A stretch of DNA of 64,000 nt from assembly GCF_047303325.1 (NCBI RefSeq), contig NZ_JBKBEX010000004.1, forward strand, positions 1 to 64,000. Reading direction: 5' to 3'. This stretch comes from Polaromonas sp047303325. GTDB taxonomy: Bacteria; Pseudomonadota; Gammaproteobacteria; Burkholderiales; Burkholderiaceae_C. This document shows, one piece after another, positions 24,319 to 32,691 of this stretch (position 1 is the first letter of the stretch; each line of letters begins with the position of its first letter). The position numbers and the translations under genes were made by a program. A model generated the notes under the pieces. That model saw only the letters and a program-made list of their open reading frames with translations. It made no database searches and was not told the origin of the DNA.

Positions 24319-25101
24319 ATGATTCGTTCCCTCTGGATCGCCAAGACCGGCCTGGATGCGCAGCAGACCCAGCTTGACGTGGTCTCCAACAACCTGGCCA
24401 ACGTGGGCACCACGGGCTTCAAGCGCAGCCGCGCGGTGTTTGAAGATTTGCTCTACCAGAACCTGCGCCAGAGCGGCGGCCAGACCTCGGACCAGACGCG
24501 CATGCCCTCGGGCCTGCAGATAGGGACAGGCGCGCGCGTGGTGGCGACCGAGCGCATACACACCCAGGGCAACCCGACCAAGACCGACAACCCGCGCGAC
24601 GTGTCCATCAACGGCAGCGGTTTTTTCCAGGTGCTGATGCCTGACGGCACCAATGCCTATACACGCGACGGCTCCTTCCAGCCCGACCAGAACGGCCAGC
24701 TGGTGACGACCAACGGCTACCCGCTGCAGCCGGCCATCACGCTGCCGCAGGACACCACGGGCCTGACCATAGGCCGCGACGGCACGGTCTCCATCACCCA
24801 GGGCGGCTCCAGCACCAGCGTGCAGATAGGCCAGATCCAGCTCGCGACCTTTATGAACCCCGCGGGCCTGGAGAGCAAGGGCGAGAACCTGTATGTGGAA
24901 ACCGACGCCTCGGGCGGCGCCAACCAGACCGCGCCCGGCCAGAACGGCGCGGGCGTGCTCAACCAGGGCTACGTCGAGTCGTCGAACGTGAACGTGGTGG
25001 AAGAGCTGGTCAACATGATCCAGACCCAGCGCGCCTACGAGATCAACAGCAAAGCGGTGCAGACATCCGACCAGATGCTCGCGCGCCTGGCGCAGCTGTG
25101 A
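24319..25101 (+). CDS. flgG: Flagellar distal rod protein FlgG
   Basis: 260 aa, the standard length. It opens with 'SLWIAKTGLDAQQTQLDVVS' and 'NNLANVGTTGFKRSRAVFED'. It contains the FlgG-specific 'DLLYQNLRQSGGQTSDQTRM' and ends with 'VVEELVNMIQTQRAYEINSK'. GCAGGAG lies nine bases before the ATG. The stop shares a base with the ATG of flgH. Confidence 0.97.
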   Translation: MIRSLWIAKTGLDAQQTQLDVVSNNLANVGTTGFKRSRAVFEDLLYQNLRQSGGQTSDQTRMPSGLQIGTGARVVATERIHTQGNPTKTDNPRDVSINGSGFFQVLMPDGTNAYTRDGSFQPDQNGQLVTTNGYPLQPAITLPQDTTGLTIGRDGTVSITQGGSSTSVQIGQIQLATFMNPAGLESKGENLYVETDASGGANQTAPGQNGAGVLNQGYVESSNVNVVEELVNMIQTQRAYEINSKAVQTSDQMLARLAQL

Positions 25102-25772
25102 TGCGTGGCTGTGTGCTGGCCGCCGCCGGGCTGCTGCTGGGCGGCTGCGCCCAGGTGCCGCGCGAGCCCATCGTGCACCAGCCCATGACGGCGCGCTACG
25201 ACGCGCAGCCGCGGCCGGCCGTGCCGGCCTACGGCTCCATCTACCGCACCAGCTTTGGCGCGCAGGCGCTGTTCGAGGACAGGCGGCCGCGCCAGGTGGG
25301 CGACATCCTGACCATCGTCATCAACGAGAACATCAACGCCAGCAAAAATTCGGCCGCCGACGCCAGCCGCACCAGCAGCGCCACCTCGGCCCTGGGCCTG
25401 GTGCCCAAGCTGCTCAGCGGCCTGGTCTCCAGCGACCAGGATGCCGATGCCAGCGGCAAGAACGTCATGAGCGCCAAGGGCGGCGCCAATTCCAAGAACA
25501 CCTTTAACGGCGTGATCACGGTCACGGTGGTGGAGCTGCTGGCCAACGGCAACCTGCTGGTCAGCGGCGAAAAACAGATGCTGATCAACCAGGGCACGGA
25601 ATACATACGTTTTTCGGGCGTGGTCAACCCGCGCACCGTGGGCGCCAACAACTCTGTGCCTTCAACCCAGGTGGCCGACGCGCGCATCGAGTACAGCGCC
25701 AAGGGCTATATCGACGAAGCGCAGACCATGGGCTGGCTGCAGCGCGTCTTCCTCAACGTCTTGCCGTTCTGA
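25101..25772 (+). CDS. flgH: Flagellar L-ring lipoprotein FlgH
   Basis: 223 aa from ATG 25101; a GTG one codon earlier, at 25098, is also possible. It forms the outer-membrane L-ring. The lipoprotein signal has the lipobox LGGC at residues 13-16, so C16 is acylated. Conserved stretches are 'SIYRTSFGAQALFEDRRPRQ', 'VGDILTIVINENINASKNS', 'FNGVITVTVVELLANGNLLV', and the end 'EAQTMGWLQRVFLNVLPF'. Confidence 0.97.
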   Translation: MRGCVLAAAGLLLGGCAQVPREPIVHQPMTARYDAQPRPAVPAYGSIYRTSFGAQALFEDRRPRQVGDILTIVINENINASKNSAADASRTSSATSALGLVPKLLSGLVSSDQDADASGKNVMSAKGGANSKNTFNGVITVTVVELLANGNLLVSGEKQMLINQGTEYIRFSGVVNPRTVGANNSVPSTQVADARIEYSAKGYIDEAQTMGWLQRVFLNVLPF

Positions 25773-25774
25773 CC

Positions 25775-26914
25775 ATGCACTCCCTGTCTCATTTCACTTT
25801 TGCGGGGGCCCGGGCGCTCAGGCTGTGCCTGCTGTTGCCGGCCCTGGCCGCCTTGCCGGCGCTGCCGGTGCAAGCCGAGCGCATCAAGGACCTGGCCAGC
25901 ATCCAGGGCGTGCGCGACAACCCCTTGATAGGCTACGGCCTCATGGTGGGCCTGGACGGCAGCGGCGACCAGACCATGCAGACGCCTTTCACCACGCAAA
26001 GCCTGAACAACATGCTGGGCCAGCTGGGCGTGACGGTGCCGCCCGGCACCAATATGCAGCTCAAGAATGTGGCGGCCGTGATGGTGACCGCCGTGCTGCC
26101 GCCGTTTGCACGGCCGGGCCAGGCCATAGACGTCACCGTGTCCTCGCTGGGCAACGCCAAAAGCCTGCGCGGCGGCACCCTCTTGATGACGCCGCTCAAG
26201 GGCGCGGACGGCCAGGTCTATGCGCTGGCCCAGGGCAATATGGTGGTGGGCGGCGCGGGCGCCTCGGCCGGCGGCACCCAGGTCAAGGTCAACCAGCTCA
26301 GTTCGGGCCGCATCCCGGCCGGCGCGATTGTCGAGCGCGCGGTGGAGTCCCCGCTGGGCGGCGACGGCACGCTGATGATTGAACTTAACAAGACCGATTT
26401 CGGCACCGCGCAAAAAGCCGTGGACGCGATCAACCGCAGCTTCGGCCCCGGCACGGCGCAGGCGCTGGACGCGCGTGTGATCCAGGTCAACGCACCGGCC
26501 CGGCCCGAGGAGCGTGTCGGCTTCCTGGCCCGCATCGAGGACATTGACGTGAACCCCTCGCAGGCCGTGGCCAGGGTGGTCATCAATGCGCGCACCGGCT
26601 CGGTGGTGATGAACCAGGCGGTGCGCATCAACGACTGCGCGGTGGCGCACGGCAGCCTGTCGGTGGTGATCAACACCGATCCGGTGATCAGCCAGCCCGG
26701 CGCGTTTTCCGGCGGCAACACGGTGGCCACCCAGCGCTCGCAGATCGAGCTGAGCCAGGGCGGCGGCGCGCTGCAGGTCGTCAAGGGCGGCGCTTCGCTG
26801 GCCGAGGTGATCAAGGGCCTTAATGCCCTGGGCGCCAACCCGCAGGACCTGGTGTCCATCCTGCAGGCCATGAAAGCCGTGGGCGCGCTACGCGCTGAGC
26901 TTGAGATTATCTAA
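25775..26914 (+). CDS. flgI: Flagellar P-ring protein FlgI
   Basis: 379 aa. It is secreted by Sec (signal peptide about 1-34 ending 'LPVQAERIKDLASIQ') and forms the peptidoglycan P-ring with help from FlgA. Conserved segments are 'GVRDNPLIGYGLMVGLDGSG', 'FTTQSLNNMLGQLGVTVPPG' and 'NVAAVMVTAVLPPFARPGQ'. The stop TAA (26912-26914) belongs to the terminal inverted repeat of the element at 26912-27158, so the insertion defines or abuts the end of the protein. Confidence 0.97.
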   Translation: MHSLSHFTFAGARALRLCLLLPALAALPALPVQAERIKDLASIQGVRDNPLIGYGLMVGLDGSGDQTMQTPFTTQSLNNMLGQLGVTVPPGTNMQLKNVAAVMVTAVLPPFARPGQAIDVTVSSLGNAKSLRGGTLLMTPLKGADGQVYALAQGNMVVGGAGASAGGTQVKVNQLSSGRIPAGAIVERAVESPLGGDGTLMIELNKTDFGTAQKAVDAINRSFGPGTAQALDARVIQVNAPARPEERVGFLARIEDIDVNPSQAVARVVINARTGSVVMNQAVRINDCAVAHGSLSVVINTDPVISQPGAFSGGNTVATQRSQIELSQGGGALQVVKGGASLAEVIKGLNALGANPQDLVSILQAMKAVGALRAELEII

Positions 26915-27158
26915 CCTAGAAACGGAAACGGCAGTTGACCGCTTGCAAACTTTCCAAAAGCCGTATGAGTACTGACATTTCTGCCTTCGTTCGAATCCAT
27001 TTTTTGGGTGGCAGCGCTATGTACCCGATTGCACCACGCGCGGGGCGCCATGCGGCGTTGCTCCGCCTTGTGGGCACTAGCCCACTGCGTTGTCGCGCCT
27101 TGCCTGGCACCCCGCGCGCGGCACACTCGGGCACATCCAACTGCCGTTTCTAGGTTAA
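26912..27158. mobile_element. MITE-like element between flgI and flgJ
   Basis: The ends are inverted repeats: TAACCTAGAAACGG...CAGTTG at 26912-26936 and CAACTGCCGTTTCTAGGTTA at 27138-27157. The left arm has an extra AAACGG hexamer. The interior (about 200 bp) holds imperfect palindromes, for example GTGGGCACTAGCCCAC at 27069-27084, and encodes no plausible protein. It ends three bases before the flgJ ATG. A short non-autonomous or REPIN-like element is the best description; no target duplication was established. Confidence 0.7.
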
Positions 27159-27160
27159 AC

Positions 27161-28111
27161 ATGCGCGACGCGAGCCTTGCCAACCTCAACACCCTGAATG
27201 TGCCGGCCACCGGCGTGCTCGACCAGCGCCTGTCGCTGGACGTGCAGGGTGTGGACGAGTTGCGCCGCACGGCGCGCAGCTCGCCGCAGGAGGGCATGAA
27301 GCAGGCGTCCAAGCAGTTTGAGGTGATGTTCATGGGCATGGTGCTCAAGAGCATGCGCGAGGCCACGCCTTCGGAGGGCCTGTTCGGCAGCCAGTCCGAA
27401 AAAATGTACACCTCCATGCTGGACCAGCAGCTCGCGCAAAACCTCTCGGGCCGCGGCCTGGGCCTGGCCGATGCCATGTATGCGCAGCTCAGCCGCATGG
27501 CGGGGGGCGAGGCGGTGCCGCCCGGCGAGACCGGCGTGGGGGCGCCCAAAGCTGTGCCGCTGCCGGTACTGGCTGTTTCCCAGGGCCGCGCGCCCGATCT
27601 GTCGCTGTATGAAGAAGCCACGGCGCAGGCCACGCTGAGCCGCAGCGCTCTGCCGCAGGCGCACGTCGAGGCTTTTGTCTCGCGCCTGCTGCCGGCCGCG
27701 CAGCGCGCCAGCGAAGCCAGCGGTGTGCCCGCGCAGCTGATCATGGCGCAGGCGGCGCTGGAGTCCGGCTGGGGCAAGCGCGAAATCCGCAAGGAAGACG
27801 GCAGCAGCAGCTTCAATGTTTTCGGCATCAAGGCCGACCGAAGCTGGAAGGGCCCCGTGGCCGAAAGCGCCACCACTGAATACGTCAACGGCGCGCCGCA
27901 AAAGACACGCGCCGCTTTCCGCGCCTATGGCTCTTATGACGAAGCCTTTGCCGACTACGCGAAATTCCTCGCCGCCAACCCGCGCTATTCCGGTGTGGTC
28001 GCCACACGCGACCCGGCCGAGGCGGCGCACGGCCTGCAGCGTGCCGGTTATGCGACCGACCCTGAGTACGGCGGAAAGCTGGTGCGCATCATGCGGCAGA
28101 TGAGCACATAG
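27161..28111 (+). CDS. flgJ: Flagellar rod cap protein and muramidase FlgJ
   Basis: 316 aa from ATG 27161; the upstream open frame to 27008 lies inside the repeat element. The N-terminal rod-scaffold domain (30-115) has 'EGMKQASKQFEVMFMGMVLK' and 'SEKMYTSMLDQQLAQNLSGR'. The C-terminal glucosaminidase-type domain (165-315) has the catalytic Glu in 'IMAQAALESGWGKREI', with 'SSFNVFGIKADRSWKG' and 'FRAYGSYDEAFADYAKFL'. It clears peptidoglycan for the rod. The insertion upstream separates it from flgI, so the start region may carry its own transcription signals. Confidence 0.95.
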   Translation: MRDASLANLNTLNVPATGVLDQRLSLDVQGVDELRRTARSSPQEGMKQASKQFEVMFMGMVLKSMREATPSEGLFGSQSEKMYTSMLDQQLAQNLSGRGLGLADAMYAQLSRMAGGEAVPPGETGVGAPKAVPLPVLAVSQGRAPDLSLYEEATAQATLSRSALPQAHVEAFVSRLLPAAQRASEASGVPAQLIMAQAALESGWGKREIRKEDGSSSFNVFGIKADRSWKGPVAESATTEYVNGAPQKTRAAFRAYGSYDEAFADYAKFLAANPRYSGVVATRDPAEAAHGLQRAGYATDPEYGGKLVRIMRQMST

Positions 28112-28209
28112 GCGTTTGCCGTTCGCTGTTGGTCGGCGGCAGCCGGGAGAGTTTGGGTTAGTTATCTGGGTCCAAGGCCTGCATCCGCGGCCATACAAGG
28201 AATAAAAAT

Positions 28210-29934
28210 ATGCAATGGTTTCATCAACTTCGTGTCATGACCAAACTGGTCGGCAGTTTCCTCATCGTGGCGGCCATAGGCGCCATCATTGGTGGGCTGG
28301 GCATTTTTCACATGGGCCGCATCAGCGCTGCCACCGAAAGCCTCTACAACCAGGAGGTGCTCGCGCTCAAGGGTGTGCAGGAGGCGAACATCCACCTGAT
28401 CTATGCCAGCCGGGCGCAGATGGGCTTGCAGTCGGCCTCGTCCATAGGCGAGCGCAACACCGGCAAGAAAGACATCGCAGCGGCCCTGCAAGGCATTGAA
28501 GAGCGCATGGCCGAGGTCAAGCCCCTGCTCGAAGACGAGTCCAAGGGCCAGGCGCTGTACCAGCAGTACGCCGCCAAAATGCCGCAACTCAAGCAGCGGA
28601 TGAACGACTTTGTGGCCCTGCTCATGAAGCAGTCGCTGGACTCCTCGCAGTACGACGGCAAGGTGGCCGAGGACAGCGCCATCCTGCTCAAGGAATCGCG
28701 AGTGGTCGAGGAAATCCTGCAGCAGATGGTCAGCTACAGCGACGGGCAGGCCAAGGCCAGCATGGAGAACGTGGCGGCCACCTACCGCAACTCGCGCCTG
28801 GCCATGGTGGTGCTGGTGCTGGGCGGTATCGCGGCCAGCGTGGGCCTGGGCGTGGTGATGTCGCGCATGCTGGGCCTGCAGATAGGCGGCGAGCCGGCCT
28901 ATGCCGCGGCCATTGTGGACCGTGTGGCCCAGGGCGACCTGACGGTGCATGTGGCGCTGCGCAAGGGCGACAGCCGCAGCCTGCTGTATGCCATCCACAA
29001 GATGCAGCAGGAGCTGGCACGCGTGATCAGCCAGATCCGCCAGGCCAGCGGCACCATCGCGACCGCATCGAGCGAGATCGCGGCCGGCAACCATGATTTG
29101 TCATCGCGCACCGAACAGCAGGCCAGTTCGCTCGAAGAAACCGCTGCCTCGATGGAGGAACTGACGAGTACCGTCAAACAGAATGCCGACAACGCACGCC
29201 AGGCCAACCAGCTGGCGGTGTCCGCATCGAGCGTTGCCGTCAAGGGCGGCAGCGTGGTCGCCGAAGTCGTGGGCACCATGGGCGCGATCAATGCATCCTC
29301 ACGCAAGATTGTCGACATCATTGGCGTGATCGACGGCATTGCCTTCCAGACCAATATCCTGGCGCTCAATGCGGCCGTGGAAGCGGCGCGTGCGGGCGAG
29401 CAGGGCAGGGGGTTTGCGGTCGTCGCAGCCGAAGTGCGCAACCTGGCCCAGCGCAGCGCGGCAGCAGCCAAAGAGATCAAGACCCTGATCGACGATTCGG
29501 TGAGCAAGGTCGAAGAGGGCAGCAGCCAGGTGGCTGAAGCCGGCAAGACCATGGATGAGATTGTCGACAGCGTCAAACGCGTGACCGACATCATGGCCGA
29601 GATCACGGCCGCCAGCCAGGAACAGACCTCAGGGATCGAGCAGATCAACCAGGCGATCACCCAGATGGACCAGGTCACGCAGCAGAACGCGGCGCTGGTC
29701 GAACAAGCCGCCGCCGCGGCGTCTTCGCTGCAGGAGCAGGCCAGCGGCCTGTCGCAAGCGGTCAGCGTGTTCAAGGTTGAGGGAGGTGATATGCAACAGC
29801 CGCCGCCCATGCCGCGCCGCCCGGCCAGCCCGGTTCGACCGGTGGCCACACCGAAACAGCCGCCCCAGGCCCGCCATGCCATCGCCCCGCCGCTGGCGGC
29901 CGGCGCGGGCGGCGGCAGCTGGGAGACTTTCTAG
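28210..29934 (+). CDS. Methyl-accepting chemotaxis protein 3
   Basis: 574 aa. TM1 about 12-35, a periplasmic sensor of the four-helix type (36-195), TM2 about 198-220, a rather diverged HAMP ('AIVDRVAQGDLTVHVALRKG') and a signalling domain with the intact tip 'GIAFQTNILALNAAVEAARA'. It ends in SWETF. The signalling half matches receptors 1 and 2 almost residue for residue, while the sensor half is unrelated in detail. AAGGAATAAAAAT precedes the ATG. It is followed by the receptor-tip micro-gene. Confidence 0.95.
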   Translation: MQWFHQLRVMTKLVGSFLIVAAIGAIIGGLGIFHMGRISAATESLYNQEVLALKGVQEANIHLIYASRAQMGLQSASSIGERNTGKKDIAAALQGIEERMAEVKPLLEDESKGQALYQQYAAKMPQLKQRMNDFVALLMKQSLDSSQYDGKVAEDSAILLKESRVVEEILQQMVSYSDGQAKASMENVAATYRNSRLAMVVLVLGGIAASVGLGVVMSRMLGLQIGGEPAYAAAIVDRVAQGDLTVHVALRKGDSRSLLYAIHKMQQELARVISQIRQASGTIATASSEIAAGNHDLSSRTEQQASSLEETAASMEELTSTVKQNADNARQANQLAVSASSVAVKGGSVVAEVVGTMGAINASSRKIVDIIGVIDGIAFQTNILALNAAVEAARAGEQGRGFAVVAAEVRNLAQRSAAAAKEIKTLIDDSVSKVEEGSSQVAEAGKTMDEIVDSVKRVTDIMAEITAASQEQTSGIEQINQAITQMDQVTQQNAALVEQAAAAASSLQEQASGLSQAVSVFKVEGGDMQQPPPMPRRPASPVRPVATPKQPPQARHAIAPPLAAGAGGGSWETF

Positions 29935-29966
29935 GAAAAAAGATTCGGCGTGGCGTGGCAACTTGC

Positions 29967-29993
29967 TCAAGTTTTGCCGCAGCCGGCCGATAA
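29967..29993 (+). promoter_or_regulatory. Sigma-28 promoter of the receptor-tip micro-gene
   Basis: TCAAGTTT at 29967-29974, an 11-base spacer, then GCCGATAA at 29986-29993. The spacer GCCGCAGCCG resembles the cheW2 promoter spacer, and the downstream leader shares AAGGAGTGCG followed by ATGCAC. This indicates common descent of the promoter-leader cassette with the cheW genes. Confidence 0.85.
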
Positions 29994-30060
29994 GCAGGAG
30001 CGAGGCGTGCCGCGGGCATGGCCTTGCACGCCGACATCATTGATTTTCAAGGAGTGCGCA

Positions 30061-30440
30061 TGCACACGACCACAAGCCATCCTGTATCGAATGTTGAAGA
30101 AAAATCACCGGCCCCAACACTGGGTTACCCCGGCCTGGCCGCCGCACCGCTGCCGGCCGAAAAAGTCGCCGACATCATAGGCATGATCGACGGCATCGCG
30201 CTGCGCACCCGCAGCCTGGCCCACGCTGCAGCCGAAGCGGCCCATGCCGGCGAGCAGGCCCGGGGTTTTGCGCTGATGGCCGCTGAAGTCAAAAGCCTGG
30301 CCCATCGGAGTGCAGCGGCGGTCCGGGAAATCAAGGGCCTGATCGGCGACTCCGTCTACAAGGCCGGCCAGGCCGAGGAAGACCGCCAGCGCGAGTTCGA
30401 GGAGCGTGCCAAGCGGTGGCAGCGCTCGCTGACGGCGTGA
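30061..30440 (+). CDS. Small soluble protein consisting of a chemoreceptor signalling-tip segment
   Basis: 126 aa from ATG 30061, which has AAGGAG five bases upstream; an ATG at 30018 is open but lies in the leader. Residues 35-101 match the receptor hairpin tip: 'KVADIIGMIDGIALRT' and 'GEQARGFALMAAEVKSLAHR' against 'KIVDIIGVIDGIAFQT' and 'GEQGRGFAVVAAEVRNLAQR' in the full receptors. There is no membrane segment, HAMP or methylation helix. The tip is one residue shorter than in receptors 1-3, and several tip residues differ (F to L, TN to TR, EAAR to EAAH). The C-terminus is a charged helix. It may be a regulator that binds CheA/CheW arrays or a decayed remnant; the intact frame and promoter favour expression. 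Confidence 0.7.
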
Positions 30441-30461
30441 GCCGGGTATTTCTGTCTTGCT

Positions 30462-30570
30462 CCCTCTCCCTCTGGGAGAGGGCGGGGTGAGGGCCGGCGG
30501 CGTACCAAACACCAGCCATGTCTCCAGACCCGGAGAGCCCTCACCCTTACCCTCTCCCAGGGGGAGAGGG
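30462..30570. repeat. Extragenic palindrome with CCCTCTCCC arms
   Basis: The left arm 30462-30493 (CCCTCTCCCTCTGGGAGAGG and then GCGGGGTGAGGGC) is the imperfect reverse complement of 30536-30570. Each arm is also a hairpin by itself. It lies between the micro-gene and flgK. Similar CCCTCTCCC/GGGAGAGGG palindromes are common in proteobacterial intergenic regions. The rest of the gap (30571-30698) has an AT-rich TCTATATATATCTAG that could belong to the flgK promoter. Confidence 0.75.
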
Positions 30571-30698
30571 AATGGGGACAAGCGGCAATTTGATGAGGAA
30601 TACATCTCAAGTTCCCCAGGCCCCGGCCGTTATCCCTCTATATATATCTAGTGTGTGCCGGCACTCCCCAGGGGAGCGCCCCGTGAAAGACCCGATTT

Positions 30699-32684
30699 AT
30701 GTCCAATAGCATGTTTTACACCGGGCTGAGCGGCCTCAATGCCGCCCAGGCCGCGCTGGTGACCACCGGCCACAACACCGCCAACGTCAACACGCCCGGT
30801 TACAGCCGCCAGTCCGCGCAGGTCGCGACGGCCGGCGGCGTGTACCGCGCCAGCGTGGGGTTCTTCGGCAGTGGCGCCAAGGTGGTCGACGTGACCCGCA
30901 GCTACGACGCCTACCTGGCCTCGCAACTCAACCAGGCGCAGTCGCTGAACCAGTCGCTCACCACTTACTACACGCAGATCAGCCAGATCGACAACCTGCT
31001 GGCCAACCAGAAAGCGGGCCTGGCGCCCCAGCTGCAGTCGCTGTTCACCAACATCCAGGCGGTGGCGAACACGCCGGCCGACCCCGCCGCGCGCCAGCAG
31101 CTGATCAGCTCCGCGCAGGCCGCGGCCAACCAGTTCCGTTCCATGGACCAGTACCTGAGCGGTCTGAACAACACGACCAACGACCAGATCTCGGGCACCG
31201 TCGACCAGATCAACAGCTACGCCGAGCAGATCGCCAGCCTCAACAAACAGGTGGCCCTGCTCAGCAATGCCTCGGGCGGCCAGGCCCCCAACGACCTGCT
31301 GGACCAACGCGACCAGCTCGTCAACCAGTTGGGCCTGCTGGTGGGCACCAAGCTGGTGGTGCAGGACGGCGGCCAGTACAACATCAGCATAGGCAACGGC
31401 CAGTCCCTGGTGCTGGGCGACAGTGCCAACAAACTCGCGGCGGTACGCTCGGCGGCCGACCCCAGCCGCATGGCCGTGGCGGTGATCAACGCGGCCGGCG
31501 TAGCGGTGCAGATGCCCGACAGCATGCTCAGCGGCGGCATGATGGGCGGCTTGATGCAGTTCCGCAGCGAGACCCTGGCCCCCGCGCAGAATGCGCTGGG
31601 CCGCATCGCGATCGCGCTGTCCGACGCCTTCAACGCCCAGCACAAGCTGGGTGTCGATTTGAGCGGCGCGCTGGGCACGGATTTTTTCTCGCAGGCCAGC
31701 CCCGGCCTGCTGGCCAACAGCCGCAACACCGGCAACCTGGTGATGACGCCCTCGTTTGCCAACACCAGCCAGCTGACCACCAGCGACTACCGCCTGGACG
31801 TGGGCGCCGGCCCCAGCTACACGCTGACCCGCCTGTCGGACAACCAGGTCATTCCGATGACCGCGGGTTTCCCGGGCGCCGCGCCCGCCAACACCACGAC
31901 TTTTGACGGCGTCACGCTGACGCTGGCCAGCGGCGCCGGTGCGCCCGGCGACTCGTTCTTGATCCAGCCCACGCGCACGGGCGCGCGCGACCTCACGGTG
32001 CTGGTCAGCGACCCGGCCAAAATCGCGGCGGCTTCACCCATAGTGACCGGCAACACCGCCGCCAACCAGGGCAGCGGCAAGATCAGCGCCGGCAAAGTGG
32101 ATGCGGCCTATCCCATCACGCCGCTGGCCGCGAAGGTGACGCTCACTTACGACGCCACCACCAACCAGCTGTCGGGCTTTCCGGCCGGCGCGGCCGTGAC
32201 CGTGACGCGCGCCGACGGCACGCCCGACCCCGCCAGCCCCTACGCACCAGGCGCATCGGTCAGCTACACACCGGGCGCGACGTTGAGCTTTAACGGCATC
32301 AGCCTCACGATCAGCGGCACGCCGGCCAATGGCGACAGCTTTACCGTGGACAAAAACACCGGCGGCATCTCCGACGGCAGCAACGCGCTGCTGCTGGGCG
32401 CGCTGCAGAACAAAAAAACCATGGGCGGCGGCACGGCCAGCTTCAACGATTCTTACGCCCAATTGGTCAGCAGCGTCGGCAACAAGGCCAGGCAGGTCCA
32501 GATCGCCGGCACGGCGCAGACCAGCCTGGCCACGCAAATACGCGGCGCTCAGCAGTCGGTCTCCGGCGTCAACCAGGACGAGGAAACCGCCAACCTGCTG
32601 ATGTTCCAGCAGATGTACCAGGCCAATGCCAAGGTCATACAGACGGCATCGACCATGTTTGACGCGGTCCTCGGGATCAACTAA
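30699..32684 (+). CDS. flgK: Hook-filament junction protein FlgK (HAP1)
   Basis: 661 aa. The N-terminal D0 region is 'MFYTGLSGLNAAQAALVTTG' and 'HNTANVNTPGYSRQSAQVAT'. 'LLDQRDQLVNQLGLLVGTKL' is the FlgK signature in the middle. The C-terminal helix is 'VSGVNQDEETANLLMFQQMY' and 'QANAKVIQTASTMFDAVLGI'. The central part (about 330-560) is variable, with Ala/Thr/Gly-rich beta sequence. It is chaperoned by FlgN. AAAGACC precedes the start weakly. Slightly longer than the enterobacterial protein (about 550 aa), as is common in this group. Confidence 0.96.
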   Translation: MSNSMFYTGLSGLNAAQAALVTTGHNTANVNTPGYSRQSAQVATAGGVYRASVGFFGSGAKVVDVTRSYDAYLASQLNQAQSLNQSLTTYYTQISQIDNLLANQKAGLAPQLQSLFTNIQAVANTPADPAARQQLISSAQAAANQFRSMDQYLSGLNNTTNDQISGTVDQINSYAEQIASLNKQVALLSNASGGQAPNDLLDQRDQLVNQLGLLVGTKLVVQDGGQYNISIGNGQSLVLGDSANKLAAVRSAADPSRMAVAVINAAGVAVQMPDSMLSGGMMGGLMQFRSETLAPAQNALGRIAIALSDAFNAQHKLGVDLSGALGTDFFSQASPGLLANSRNTGNLVMTPSFANTSQLTTSDYRLDVGAGPSYTLTRLSDNQVIPMTAGFPGAAPANTTTFDGVTLTLASGAGAPGDSFLIQPTRTGARDLTVLVSDPAKIAAASPIVTGNTAANQGSGKISAGKVDAAYPITPLAAKVTLTYDATTNQLSGFPAGAAVTVTRADGTPDPASPYAPGASVSYTPGATLSFNGISLTISGTPANGDSFTVDKNTGGISDGSNALLLGALQNKKTMGGGTASFNDSYAQLVSSVGNKARQVQIAGTAQTSLATQIRGAQQSVSGVNQDEETANLLMFQQMYQANAKVIQTASTMFDAVLGIN

Positions 32685-32691
32685 GGAGCCC

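Noticed and set aside
28112..28209. Possible sigma-28 promoter upstream of mcp3
   Set aside because: The gap has no GCCGATAA-like box; nearest TTGGGTTAG-type words do not fit spacing or consensus.
30457..30651. Small open frames across the CCCTCTCCC palindrome
   Set aside because: They read through both arms of the inverted repeat and have no RBS or conservation signal.
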